A stretch of DNA of 64,000 bases from DASPUI01 sp035622995 (lineage in GTDB: Bacteria > Verrucomicrobiota > Verrucomicrobiia > Chthoniobacterales > UBA10450): contig DASPUI010000158.1 of NCBI GenBank assembly GCA_035622995.1, positions 6,298 to 70,297 of the forward strand, given 5' to 3'. Positions 15,747-23,211 of the stretch are shown here, in pieces. The notes under the pieces were generated by a model. The model had not been told where the DNA came from and did not search any database. It worked only from the letters and a program-made list of their open reading frames with translations. Position 1 is the first letter of the stretch. Every line of letters starts with the position of its first letter. The translations under genes and the position numbers were made by a program.

Positions 15747-16862
15747 TTAGGCCATCACCTGGCGAAAGGCGGCGAGGAAACTTTCCATTTCGTTTCTCTT
15801 CCCAAGAGACACACGCATGTGGTCAGGCATTGCAGGGAATAATCGGCCGACCTGAACGTTGCGCTGTTTCATCGCTTCGATCAGCGGGACAACCGGCCGT
15901 TTGCAGTCGATCATGAAAAAATTTGCCTGCGACGGAATCGATTTGAAGCCGAGCTTGTCGAGTTCGCTAACCGTGAATGTTTTCGCTTCACTGATCAGCC
16001 GCCGCCCGTTTCGCACCTGATCAGCGTCTTCGAGGCTCGCGGTTGCGGCTGCCAAAGCCATCACGTTAACGCTGTCCCACATTTGCTGCGGCTTCATTCG
16101 GGCGATCGTCTCTTTCTGCGCGACACAGTAGCCGCAGCGCAATCCAGCCAGGCCATAAATCTTCGAGAACGTCCGGGAGACAATCAGGTTTGGATGATCT
16201 TTGATCAACGGAATCAGGCTTTCGTACTCCGGACTGTCGGCGTAGTGAAAATATGCTTCGTCCACGAGAATGACCGTTTCAGCCGGTGTTTTCTCGACAA
16301 AGGCGCGCAACTCGTCTTTCGGTGTAACGCTCGCGGTCGGATTGTTCGGATTGCAAACATAGATCAATCCCTTTTGTGCCGCAGCCGACATTTTCGACAG
16401 ATCATGACCGTAGCTGCTGGTCAACGGAACTTTCACGACCTCCGCGCCATTCGCCTTCGCGTATTCCAGAATCGCCTCGAACGTCGGATCTGCGGCGACA
16501 AGATTGCCGCGCGCAGGACCGGTAAACGTCTCTGCGCAAATCTTCAAGATTTCGCTGGAGCCATCGCCGAGGACGATCTGGTCGTGATCGACATTGTTCA
16601 GTTTCGCCAGTTTGCCGATCAGAACATTGTTCTGCTCATCGGGATAGCGGCAGCACATACCGAAGGAACTGTGCATTGCGTCGTGCGCCCGTGGAGACGG
16701 CCCATAAGGATTCTCGTTTGCGCTCAGGCGAACGATCCCATTGGACGCCGACCTTGGTGCCGGGACGGTGGCAAGCGAGAGATTTGGCCTAACGACAGCC
16801 GCAGCCGCACCTACGCCCAAAATCTGCGCGAATCTACGACGGGAAATGGCAATTGTATTCAT
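15747..16862 (-). CDS. Tat-exported HisC-like PLP aminotransferase
   Basis: 371 residues, fold-type I aminotransferase of the histidinol-phosphate aminotransferase group. Seen are SANENPYGPSP near the N-terminus, VCNPNNPTAS, ILVDEAYFHY and the PLP-lysine region SRTFSKIYGLAGLRCGY. The N-terminus is a twin-arginine signal, ISRRRFAQILGVGAAAAVV, so the folded, PLP-loaded enzyme is apparently exported. That is unexpected for histidine synthesis and suggests a periplasmic amino-donor reaction. No other his genes are nearby. It is not the housekeeping hisC with any certainty. Confidence 0.87.
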   Translation of the reverse strand: MNTIAISRRRFAQILGVGAAAAVVRPNLSLATVPAPRSASNGIVRLSANENPYGPSPRAHDAMHSSFGMCCRYPDEQNNVLIGKLAKLNNVDHDQIVLGDGSSEILKICAETFTGPARGNLVAADPTFEAILEYAKANGAEVVKVPLTSSYGHDLSKMSAAAQKGLIYVCNPNNPTASVTPKDELRAFVEKTPAETVILVDEAYFHYADSPEYESLIPLIKDHPNLIVSRTFSKIYGLAGLRCGYCVAQKETIARMKPQQMWDSVNVMALAAATASLEDADQVRNGRRLISEAKTFTVSELDKLGFKSIPSQANFFMIDCKRPVVPLIEAMKQRNVQVGRLFPAMPDHMRVSLGKRNEMESFLAAFRQVMA

Positions 16863-16989
16863 ATGAAACCTCCAAACATGGGATTTTTACGCCGATCAGG
16901 CTCGATTGCGAGACCGAATTACGGTCGACACCCCCGTCGCGACCGACGAATCAATTTGATGGCGGGCCCACCAGGACGGAAATAACCCT

Positions 16990-17787
16990 GTGATCTTCGG
17001 GTTTCGAAAAGAACAACGCCGACGCCGGCTGCGCTCTCAGCCGTTCCCGACCGATTGGCTAAACATTGTTGACCGCAACGTGGCGTTTTTTCGCCGGCTT
17101 TCTTCAACCGACCAAACGGAACTGCTTGGACACATTCAGGTGTTTCTTGCGGAGAAACGCTTCGAAGGTTGCGCTGGTTTGAAGCTGACGGATGAAATCG
17201 TCGTCACGATCGCAACGCAAGCTTGTCTTCTTCTCTTGCATCGAGCGAGCGATTACTTTCCAAAACTCGTCTCAATTCTGGTTTATCCGTCAAGGTATGC
17301 GGCCGAAGAAGATCGTCCGATTCAAGAGCATGTTTGGGAGGAAGGCCAAGCCATTCGCCTGGGAGAAACAGCGCGCCGGCTGGGCTCGATGGTGCTGGCA
17401 TGGGATGCGGCAAAATTTGGCGCTGCCGATCCATCGGACGGAAAGAATCTGGTCTTACATGAGTTCGCCCATCAACTCGATTACGAAAATTATGCAGCCG
17501 ATGGTGTGCCGGCGCTGGCGAATCGCGCAGAGCAATTAGCCTGGCGCGAAGTAATGCGGATCGAGTTTGCGTCGTTGCGCGCAGCTGAACAAACCGGAAT
17601 TCCGACGTTGCTCGATACTTATGGGGCAACGAACCCGCCCGAATTTTTTGCGGTGGCGACCGAAGCATTTTTTGAGCGACCGTGCGCTTTGCGGGCCGAC
17701 CATCCGAAGCTGTACGCGGAATTACAGCGCTATTTTCGGCAGGACCCGGTTGAATATTCGGCGGAGCGAATGAAGTCCGCGCAATAA
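16990..17787 (+). CDS. mtfA: MtfA-family zinc peptidase
   Basis: 265 residues with a GTG start. The M90/MtfA core has LVLHEFAHQLDYEN (HExxH zinc site, residues about 155-168) and a downstream glutamate ligand in AVATEAFFERP. The start region FPTDWLNIVDRNVAFFRRL is the typical N-terminal segment. In E. coli MtfA binds the repressor Mlc and has aminopeptidase activity; no Mlc homologue is seen here, so the partner is unknown. It is convergent with the dehydratase gene, 1 bp apart. Confidence 0.9.
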   Translation: MIFGFRKEQRRRRLRSQPFPTDWLNIVDRNVAFFRRLSSTDQTELLGHIQVFLAEKRFEGCAGLKLTDEIVVTIATQACLLLLHRASDYFPKLVSILVYPSRYAAEEDRPIQEHVWEEGQAIRLGETARRLGSMVLAWDAAKFGAADPSDGKNLVLHEFAHQLDYENYAADGVPALANRAEQLAWREVMRIEFASLRAAEQTGIPTLLDTYGATNPPEFFAVATEAFFERPCALRADHPKLYAELQRYFRQDPVEYSAERMKSAQ

Positions 17788-17788
17788 A

Positions 17789-18757
17789 TCAGTCGCCGAT
17801 TAGTTCACAAAACTTTTCCAAATCGATATTCCCTCCGGAAACGATGGCAACGATCGGGCCGCTGCCTGCTTTTCCAGTCAGCGCGGCCGCGACCGACAAC
17901 GCTCCCGCGCCCTCGGAAATGATCCGGGCCTTTTCCGCCATCAGACGCATCGCCCTTTTTGTCTCCTCCAAACTGACAACCAAACAATCATCGACGATCG
18001 ATTTCATTCGTTCCCACATGCGCGGGAACATGCTTTGACCTCCGGCGCCATCTACAAAAGACGCTTTCCAATTTTCGAAAACTTGAGGCGAACCCTTTCG
18101 AAACGAGAGCGCGGCGGGCGCGGCTGTTTCCGGTTCGACGCCGAAGACTTTCACGCTCGGCTTCAGCGCCTTGATCGCGCTGCCAACGCCGGTGATCAAT
18201 CCGCCGCCGCCGATGGCGGCGACCACGGCCAAGGTCTCCGGCAAGTCCTCCAAAATTTCCAGTCCCATGGTTCCGTGACCGGCGATGAAATTGTCATCGT
18301 CGAACGGATGAATGAAGGTTCCTTCGATTCCGGGAAACGCACGCTCATCAAGTGCTTTCCAGGCAAGATCGTAAGATACTGGAAAGAGCTTTGCGCCGAG
18401 CGCGCGCATCCGATCGATCTTCGCTTGCGGTGCGGTTTCAATGGCCACCACGCTGCACGGCACGCCGGCATGTAGCGCAGCATAGGCAACACCCTGTCCT
18501 GCGTTGCCGGCGCTGATTGTCCAGACGCCGCGTTTGCGGTCTGCTTCCGACAGCATCGCGACGGCGTTGGCCGCGCCACGCAATTTGTAAGCATTGATCG
18601 GCTGCAAATTTTCGAGTTTGAGTCGGATGTCCGGAAGACTGGGCCCTAGTTCGAGGCGAATCAGCGGGGTGCGGACAATTGTTTTCGCGATCCGCTCGCG
18701 GGCCTGTTCGATTTCGTCCAGAGAAACCGGCCGAACCGGTTTGAGCGCTGCAGACAT
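17789..18757 (-). CDS. PLP-dependent threonine/serine dehydratase-like enzyme
   Basis: About 322 residues, fold-type II PLP enzyme. The PLP lysine lies in LQPINAYKLRGAAN and the phosphate-binding glycine loop in AAIGGGGLITG; SAGNAGQGVAYAA contacts substrate. There is no C-terminal ACT regulatory domain, as in catabolic threonine dehydratase, serine racemase or related enzymes. ATG 18757 (MSAALKPV) is chosen; an upstream ATG at 18793 would overlap the HIT gene. It lies 10 bp downstream of the HIT gene and probably in one transcript with it. Substrate uncertain. Confidence 0.85.
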   Translation of the reverse strand: MSAALKPVRPVSLDEIEQARERIAKTIVRTPLIRLELGPSLPDIRLKLENLQPINAYKLRGAANAVAMLSEADRKRGVWTISAGNAGQGVAYAALHAGVPCSVVAIETAPQAKIDRMRALGAKLFPVSYDLAWKALDERAFPGIEGTFIHPFDDDNFIAGHGTMGLEILEDLPETLAVVAAIGGGGLITGVGSAIKALKPSVKVFGVEPETAAPAALSFRKGSPQVFENWKASFVDGAGGQSMFPRMWERMKSIVDDCLVVSLEETKRAMRLMAEKARIISEGAGALSVAAALTGKAGSGPIVAIVSGGNIDLEKFCELIGD

Positions 18758-18767
18758 AACGCCGATA

Positions 18768-19106
18768 TTAGCCGGGGGGCCAGGCAAGCGCACGTTTGCC
18801 TAACAAGTGGACATGCAAATGCGGAACGCTTTCACCTGCATCCGGCCCGCTATTTATCACCACGCGGTAACCGCTTTCTTCGATGCCTAGTTTTTTCGCC
18901 AAATCGCGCGCGACCAGCAATAGCCTTCCCAATGTCGCTTGATCCGCCTCGGATGCATCGCGCAAACGGGGAATCGCCTTTTTTGGAACAATCAAAACGT
19001 GCACCGGCGCCTGGGGATTGACGTCGTGAAATGCGATGGCGTCGGCATCCTCCCAAATAATTTTGGCCGGAATTTCCCGGGCGATGATTTTCTCGAAAAT
19101 GGTCAT
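18768..19106 (-). CDS. HIT-family (HINT-like) nucleotide hydrolase
   Basis: 112 residues. The histidine-triad motif is ESVPHLHVHLLG near the C-terminus, and the N-terminus reads IFEKIIAREIPAKIIWEDA as in HINT/YcfF purine nucleoside phosphoramidases. It probably cleaves AMP-linked phosphoramidates; physiological substrate unknown. It lies in a run of minus-strand genes (nrdR, unknown, HIT, dehydratase) with gaps of 10-12 bp or overlaps, so likely one operon. Confidence 0.92.
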   Translation of the reverse strand: MTIFEKIIAREIPAKIIWEDADAIAFHDVNPQAPVHVLIVPKKAIPRLRDASEADQATLGRLLLVARDLAKKLGIEESGYRVVINSGPDAGESVPHLHVHLLGKRALAWPPG

Positions 19107-19118
19107 GACCCGGGACGT

Positions 19119-19679
19119 TCAGCGCAGCTCGCACTTCAGCCGTTCGACCGTCGTCGCCCAGCTTAACTTCTCGCGAATAAAACAGACGATTTCTTCGCGG
19201 AGCGGATCGCAGGCGCGCGTCCAGAGGCGAGCGCCACGCAAATGCTTTACGCAGGCTTGTAATGAGCAGAGATGCAGGTTGTCCACGCCCGTTTCGAGTA
19301 AAAGCTGAATCCGTTTCTCAAGCAAATCGAAGAACGCGAGCTCATAACCTGTGCCCGCTTGATACGCGATATCGAGCAGCGAAATAGAGATCGGCGGAGG
19401 CGCGGGCGAAAAGAACGGAACGATTTCCTTGTAGCCAATCACTTTCAGCACATAGCGGACGGTTTGCGAAAGTTGACTGAAGGCGACCACATTTTCATCG
19501 GTTCGCAGCCGCAAGTAAAATGCGATGCTCTCGGTTACGTGTTCGGTGAGCCACCAGCTCGGATAACCGGCCTGATCAGCCGCACGATTGATCGCAGCAT
19601 GCAGCCAATCGCGATTGAACTCGAAAAGCTGGCCCGATTCGCACCGGAGGTAGGGAAATTCTTCTTTAAACGCGACCAT
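19119..19679 (-). CDS. Unknown protein translationally coupled to nrdR
   Basis: About 186 residues. ATG 19679 (MVAFKEEF) is chosen, which overlaps the end of nrdR by 14 bp; in-frame residues upstream to 19772 are antisense-like. I recognise no family with confidence. The first 90 residues have a pattern (NRDWLHAAINRAADQ, LTEHVTESIAFYL, LSQTVRYVLKVIGY) loosely like the helical layout of an ATP-cone, the nucleotide-sensing domain also present in NrdR. The C-terminal half is helical with three cysteines. The overlap with nrdR suggests a shared role in nucleotide metabolism, by inference only. Confidence 0.7.
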   Translation of the reverse strand: MVAFKEEFPYLRCESGQLFEFNRDWLHAAINRAADQAGYPSWWLTEHVTESIAFYLRLRTDENVVAFSQLSQTVRYVLKVIGYKEIVPFFSPAPPPISISLLDIAYQAGTGYELAFFDLLEKRIQLLLETGVDNLHLCSLQACVKHLRGARLWTRACDPLREEIVCFIREKLSWATTVERLKCELR

Positions 19680-20229
19680 TTTTTTTGGTTGAGTTTTTGA
19701 CCGGAGCAGCGTCTGCGACTGCCGGTTCAGGTTCGACCGCGCCTGGCGGAAATAGCTCGCGTTGCGCGGCATTTGTTTTTACCCGACGACCAAGCGCGTG
19801 AATCGCATCAACAAATTCGTCCACGTCACTGAAATGCCGATGAATCGAGGCATAGCGCAAGTACGCCACCTCGTCCAAATCGCGCAATTTCTCGAGCACT
19901 TTCGTGCCAATTTGCGATGAGGTAACTTCCCGACCGCTCGTCTCAAGATCGTGGATCATTTCATCGACCGCTTGTTCCAGAGCCACCAGACTAACCGACC
20001 GTTTTTCAAACGCCTTTGCCACGCTGCTGACCAGCTTGCGACGATCGAACGGCTCGTGAGTGCGGTCGCGCTTAATCACGCGCAAATCGGAGCGCTCGAT
20101 TTCTTCGTAAGTCGTGAAGCGATAACCGCAGCCGATACATTCGCGCCGACGCCGGATGCTTGAACTGTCCCGAGATTGGCGGGAATCGATCACCTTATCA
20201 TCACGCGAGCCGCACTTGGGGCAACGCAT
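19666..20229 (-). CDS. nrdR: Transcriptional repressor NrdR
   Basis: 187 residues. The N-terminal zinc ribbon is MRCPKCGS with CIGCGYRFTTYE. The ATP-cone follows (VIKRDRTHEPFDRRKLVSSVAKAF onward), ending in LRYASIHRHFSDVDEFVDAI. NrdR binds NrdR boxes and represses ribonucleotide reductase genes when dATP is high. A C-terminal tail of about 35 residues (lysine/alanine/proline-rich) extends past the usual end. ATG 20229 places the zinc ribbon at the N-terminus, as in the family. No nrd genes are in the window. Confidence 0.95.
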   Translation of the reverse strand: MRCPKCGSRDDKVIDSRQSRDSSSIRRRRECIGCGYRFTTYEEIERSDLRVIKRDRTHEPFDRRKLVSSVAKAFEKRSVSLVALEQAVDEMIHDLETSGREVTSSQIGTKVLEKLRDLDEVAYLRYASIHRHFSDVDEFVDAIHALGRRVKTNAAQRELFPPGAVEPEPAVADAAPVKNSTKKNGRV

Positions 20230-20361
20230 AGTGTTGGGGACTGAATAGCACACAACAAATTGTGGCGTCAACCATCTTTCGAAAAACTTTCCACCACCCG
20301 CGCGGCCGCGTTTGCCGCTTGATTAATCGAGATAATTAAATCCAATCTCGCGTTAGGTTGG

Positions 20362-21897
20362 ATGCTGACGTCTAAAATCAAATCCGCGCGGCTAATCGAT
20401 CTCTTGTGCCTGGCGCTTCTGCTTTCGTTCGCGATTATCATTGCATACCCGCGCTGGCGCGCCTGGATCGATTGGCGGGACGAAGGGTTGCTGGCTTACG
20501 GCGCGGTCCGCGTGATGACTGGCGAAATTCCCCATCGCGATTTCGTCAGCCTGCAGCCGCCGTTGTCCTATTACACCAGCGCCGCCGTCTTCAAGGTTTT
20601 CGGGACTTCGCTTCTCTCGCTTCGGGTTTTTGGATTATCGATCTTTCTACTTCTGCCGCTCCTAATTTACTCAACCGGTCGCAACTTCATCGGACCGATC
20701 CTTTGCTTCGCCGCCGCTGCGTCTGCGTGCGTCCTCGGCCTTCCATATTTTCGTTTTGTTCCGTTCGCGGTCTGGCAGGGAATTACAGTTTCGTTCGCGG
20801 CCGCGCTGCTTTTTATTCCGGCACTCTCGAAGCGACAATGGCTCGCTTTTCCAGCCGGCCTGCTCAGTGCGATTTCACTTTTCTTACGGCAGGACCAGGC
20901 GGTCTACACCGCAATCGCGATCTTCGTTCTGGTAGTCGCCACGAGTTTTACCGGTTCGGTTCCGCGTAATAATTTGCAACGCGCGTTGCTTCTCTGGCTG
21001 GCCGGGATCGCGATTGTTTCGATTCCATTGGTTGTCGTCTGGTGGCGAATCGGAGCGCTTCCGGAAATGTTTCGGCAGCTCATTGTTTTTCCTTTTGCCA
21101 CTTATCGCAAAACCAGCGCCCTGCCGTTTCCAATTTTGTTCGGGCAAAGGTCGTGTCTGGATGCTGCCACCGCGCTTTTGTTTTACCTTCCACCGTTGGT
21201 GCAGGCGATCGGCTCGCTTTATATCGTGCGATCGATTATTCGCCGGCGATTTCGTCTTCGCGAAGCTATCTTGACCTTTTTTGTCGTTTGGTCGGCACTC
21301 TTCTATTTCCAAGTACTGGTTCGATCCGACCTGACCCATCTGCTGATCACATTGCCGCCATTTTTCCTTCTCACCGCATTCGGTTGGTCGATCGTGCGCG
21401 AAAAAATCACCCATCGCCGAACCGTCGAGATGGTCTTATCAGTTTCGCTATCAATCTTCATCGCCTTGTTTCTATGGATTCTGAGGCCGGTGTTGCTGCC
21501 CGATATGTCGCAGGCAACCGAGCTTTTGAATCTAAAACGCGGAGGCGTTCGCGTCGCGAAAGCTCCCGTCATTGCAAACCTCTTCCAAAGTTTGCAAACC
21601 GCTGTTCCGCCAAACCGCTCGATTCTGGCGTTGCCTTATCAGCCGATGTTTTATTTTTTGGCGGAACGCAGAAATCCAACTCGATGGAATTATTTATGGC
21701 CGGGCGACCAAACCGCGCGCGATTACGAGAATTTAATCGCGCAAGCAGAACGCGATCCTCCCGCCGTTGTCTTGCTTTCGGAACGACGCGCAGTCGCCAC
21801 GTTTGCGCCGACCATTCTGGGTTACATCGAAGCGCATTACGATCTCACCGACACAGTCGGCGATATTAACGTTTACGTTCGTCGCGAATCGAACTAG
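20362..21897 (+). CDS. GT39/ArnT-like multi-pass glycosyltransferase
   Basis: 511 residues, with about ten membrane segments and a soluble C-terminal part. After the first helix comes DWRDEGLLAYGAVRVMTGEIPH, containing the acidic DE loop characteristic of GT-C enzymes that use polyprenyl-phosphate sugars. SLQPPLSYYTSAAVFKVFG is also typical. It likely transfers a sugar from a lipid carrier to a periplasmic acceptor; acceptor unknown. The stop overlaps the stop of the convergent MFS gene by 3 bases. Confidence 0.8.
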   Translation: MLTSKIKSARLIDLLCLALLLSFAIIIAYPRWRAWIDWRDEGLLAYGAVRVMTGEIPHRDFVSLQPPLSYYTSAAVFKVFGTSLLSLRVFGLSIFLLLPLLIYSTGRNFIGPILCFAAAASACVLGLPYFRFVPFAVWQGITVSFAAALLFIPALSKRQWLAFPAGLLSAISLFLRQDQAVYTAIAIFVLVVATSFTGSVPRNNLQRALLLWLAGIAIVSIPLVVVWWRIGALPEMFRQLIVFPFATYRKTSALPFPILFGQRSCLDAATALLFYLPPLVQAIGSLYIVRSIIRRRFRLREAILTFFVVWSALFYFQVLVRSDLTHLLITLPPFFLLTAFGWSIVREKITHRRTVEMVLSVSLSIFIALFLWILRPVLLPDMSQATELLNLKRGGVRVAKAPVIANLFQSLQTAVPPNRSILALPYQPMFYFLAERRNPTRWNYLWPGDQTARDYENLIAQAERDPPAVVLLSERRAVATFAPTILGYIEAHYDLTDTVGDINVYVRRESN

Positions 21898-23207
21898 GCA
21901 GTGATTTGTTTTTCGTCGGGCGCAGCCTGAACCGCAGCGGTATCGGCCCCGAGATATTTGGCTCCGAACAGCCAGACCAGGCCCGATGCCAGAATAATTC
22001 CCGAGACGAATACGAATGCGATGCGGATGTTCCAATGATCGCCGATGAATCCGAGCATCCAAAACGCCTGGACGTCGCCTAACAAATGGATGATCAAAAT
22101 ATTCATTGCGAACGCGGTGGCGCGGACGATCGGCCGTGAAACGTTCGCCAGCGCCGTGTTCGAAGGCCCGGTGTTCAAAAATAAAAAGAAGATTGCGACA
22201 AACATCCCGATCCACGCGGCCGGAAACGGAAGAAAGAGAGTGATGACAAAAATTGGACAAGTAATCAGCATCCCGATTCCAGAAACCCAGAAATCGGATC
22301 CCGGAAAACGCGGCCGCAATTTGTCGGCAACCACCCCGCCGAGCAGTGTCGAGGTCAGCCCTGCAACCACAGTTATCAATCCGAAAATCGTCAGAGAATT
22401 GCCCGGATCTTGATTTCGAAACTTCAAATAAGCTGCCATCCAATATCCCAATCCGCCCGCTGCGAATGTCATGAGCGTTTGGGCGATGCAATTAATGAGG
22501 TACGAACGCGTGCTGAATAGTTTTAGATAATCGCCGAGCCTGCGCTTGGATGATTTTTGCACCAAATGGTGAGCCGAGACACGCGGGTCGCGCTGAGAAA
22601 AACAGGCGAGACCAAGCAGCAAACCGGGCACTACCAGAACGTAGAATGCCCAGCGCCATCCAAAGTGACTGCCAATTTGCCCTCCCAGCACATAGCCCAG
22701 CGCGCTGCCGACCGGGATTGCTGCGCAAAACATGGCCATAATGCGGCCGCGCCTCTCGAGAGGAAATAAATCGGATAAAATGGTTGGCGCGGCCGGACCG
22801 TAACCGCCTTCGCCGATTCCAACACAGATTCGCGTAGCGAACAGAATTCCAAAGCTCGTCGCCAGCCCGGAACCGCCGGTTGCCAGACTCCACAAAATTA
22901 CTGCAACACCGACAATCACCCACCGGGAGAGTCGGTCGGCTAAAAATCCAAGCAACGGTGCGCTGAGCATGTATGTAACCAAGAATGCCGATCCGAGGAG
23001 ACCAGTTTGCGTCATCGCGGTCGGGTCGTCAGGGGCAAAAAAAGTGGCGCGAATATCGGGTTCAACCGCAGCCAGAACCTGACGATCCATGTAATTGAAC
23101 AGATTGATTGTGAGAAGAAGCAACAATGCGCCGCTGGCAGCACGAGCGGCACCCTCCTTCGTCGACAATTGCCGATTGCCGGGCACTGTTCCGGGGTTGT
23201 AATTCAT
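21894..23207 (-). CDS. MFS transporter (Spinster-like)
   Basis: 437 residues and twelve predicted membrane helices. TINLFNYMDRQVLAAVEPDI after helix 1 is the hallmark of the Spinster/sphingolipid-transporter-like and hexuronate-type MFS group. The A-motif region GFLADRLSRW and the central loop are intact. The substrate is not known; bacterial members carry organic anions or lipids. Its start codon is only 4 bp from the start of the divergent acyltransferase/acyl-ACP synthetase gene, so both promoters must lie within the opposite coding region or the starts are misjudged. Confidence 0.88.
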   Translation of the reverse strand: MNYNPGTVPGNRQLSTKEGAARAASGALLLLLTINLFNYMDRQVLAAVEPDIRATFFAPDDPTAMTQTGLLGSAFLVTYMLSAPLLGFLADRLSRWVIVGVAVILWSLATGGSGLATSFGILFATRICVGIGEGGYGPAAPTILSDLFPLERRGRIMAMFCAAIPVGSALGYVLGGQIGSHFGWRWAFYVLVVPGLLLGLACFSQRDPRVSAHHLVQKSSKRRLGDYLKLFSTRSYLINCIAQTLMTFAAGGLGYWMAAYLKFRNQDPGNSLTIFGLITVVAGLTSTLLGGVVADKLRPRFPGSDFWVSGIGMLITCPIFVITLFLPFPAAWIGMFVAIFFLFLNTGPSNTALANVSRPIVRATAFAMNILIIHLLGDVQAFWMLGFIGDHWNIRIAFVFVSGIILASGLVWLFGAKYLGADTAAVQAAPDEKQITA

Positions 23208-23211
23208 ACAC

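Noticed and set aside
16083..16985. 300-codon plus-strand frame opposite the HisC-like gene
   Set aside because: Antisense shadow of a conserved enzyme.
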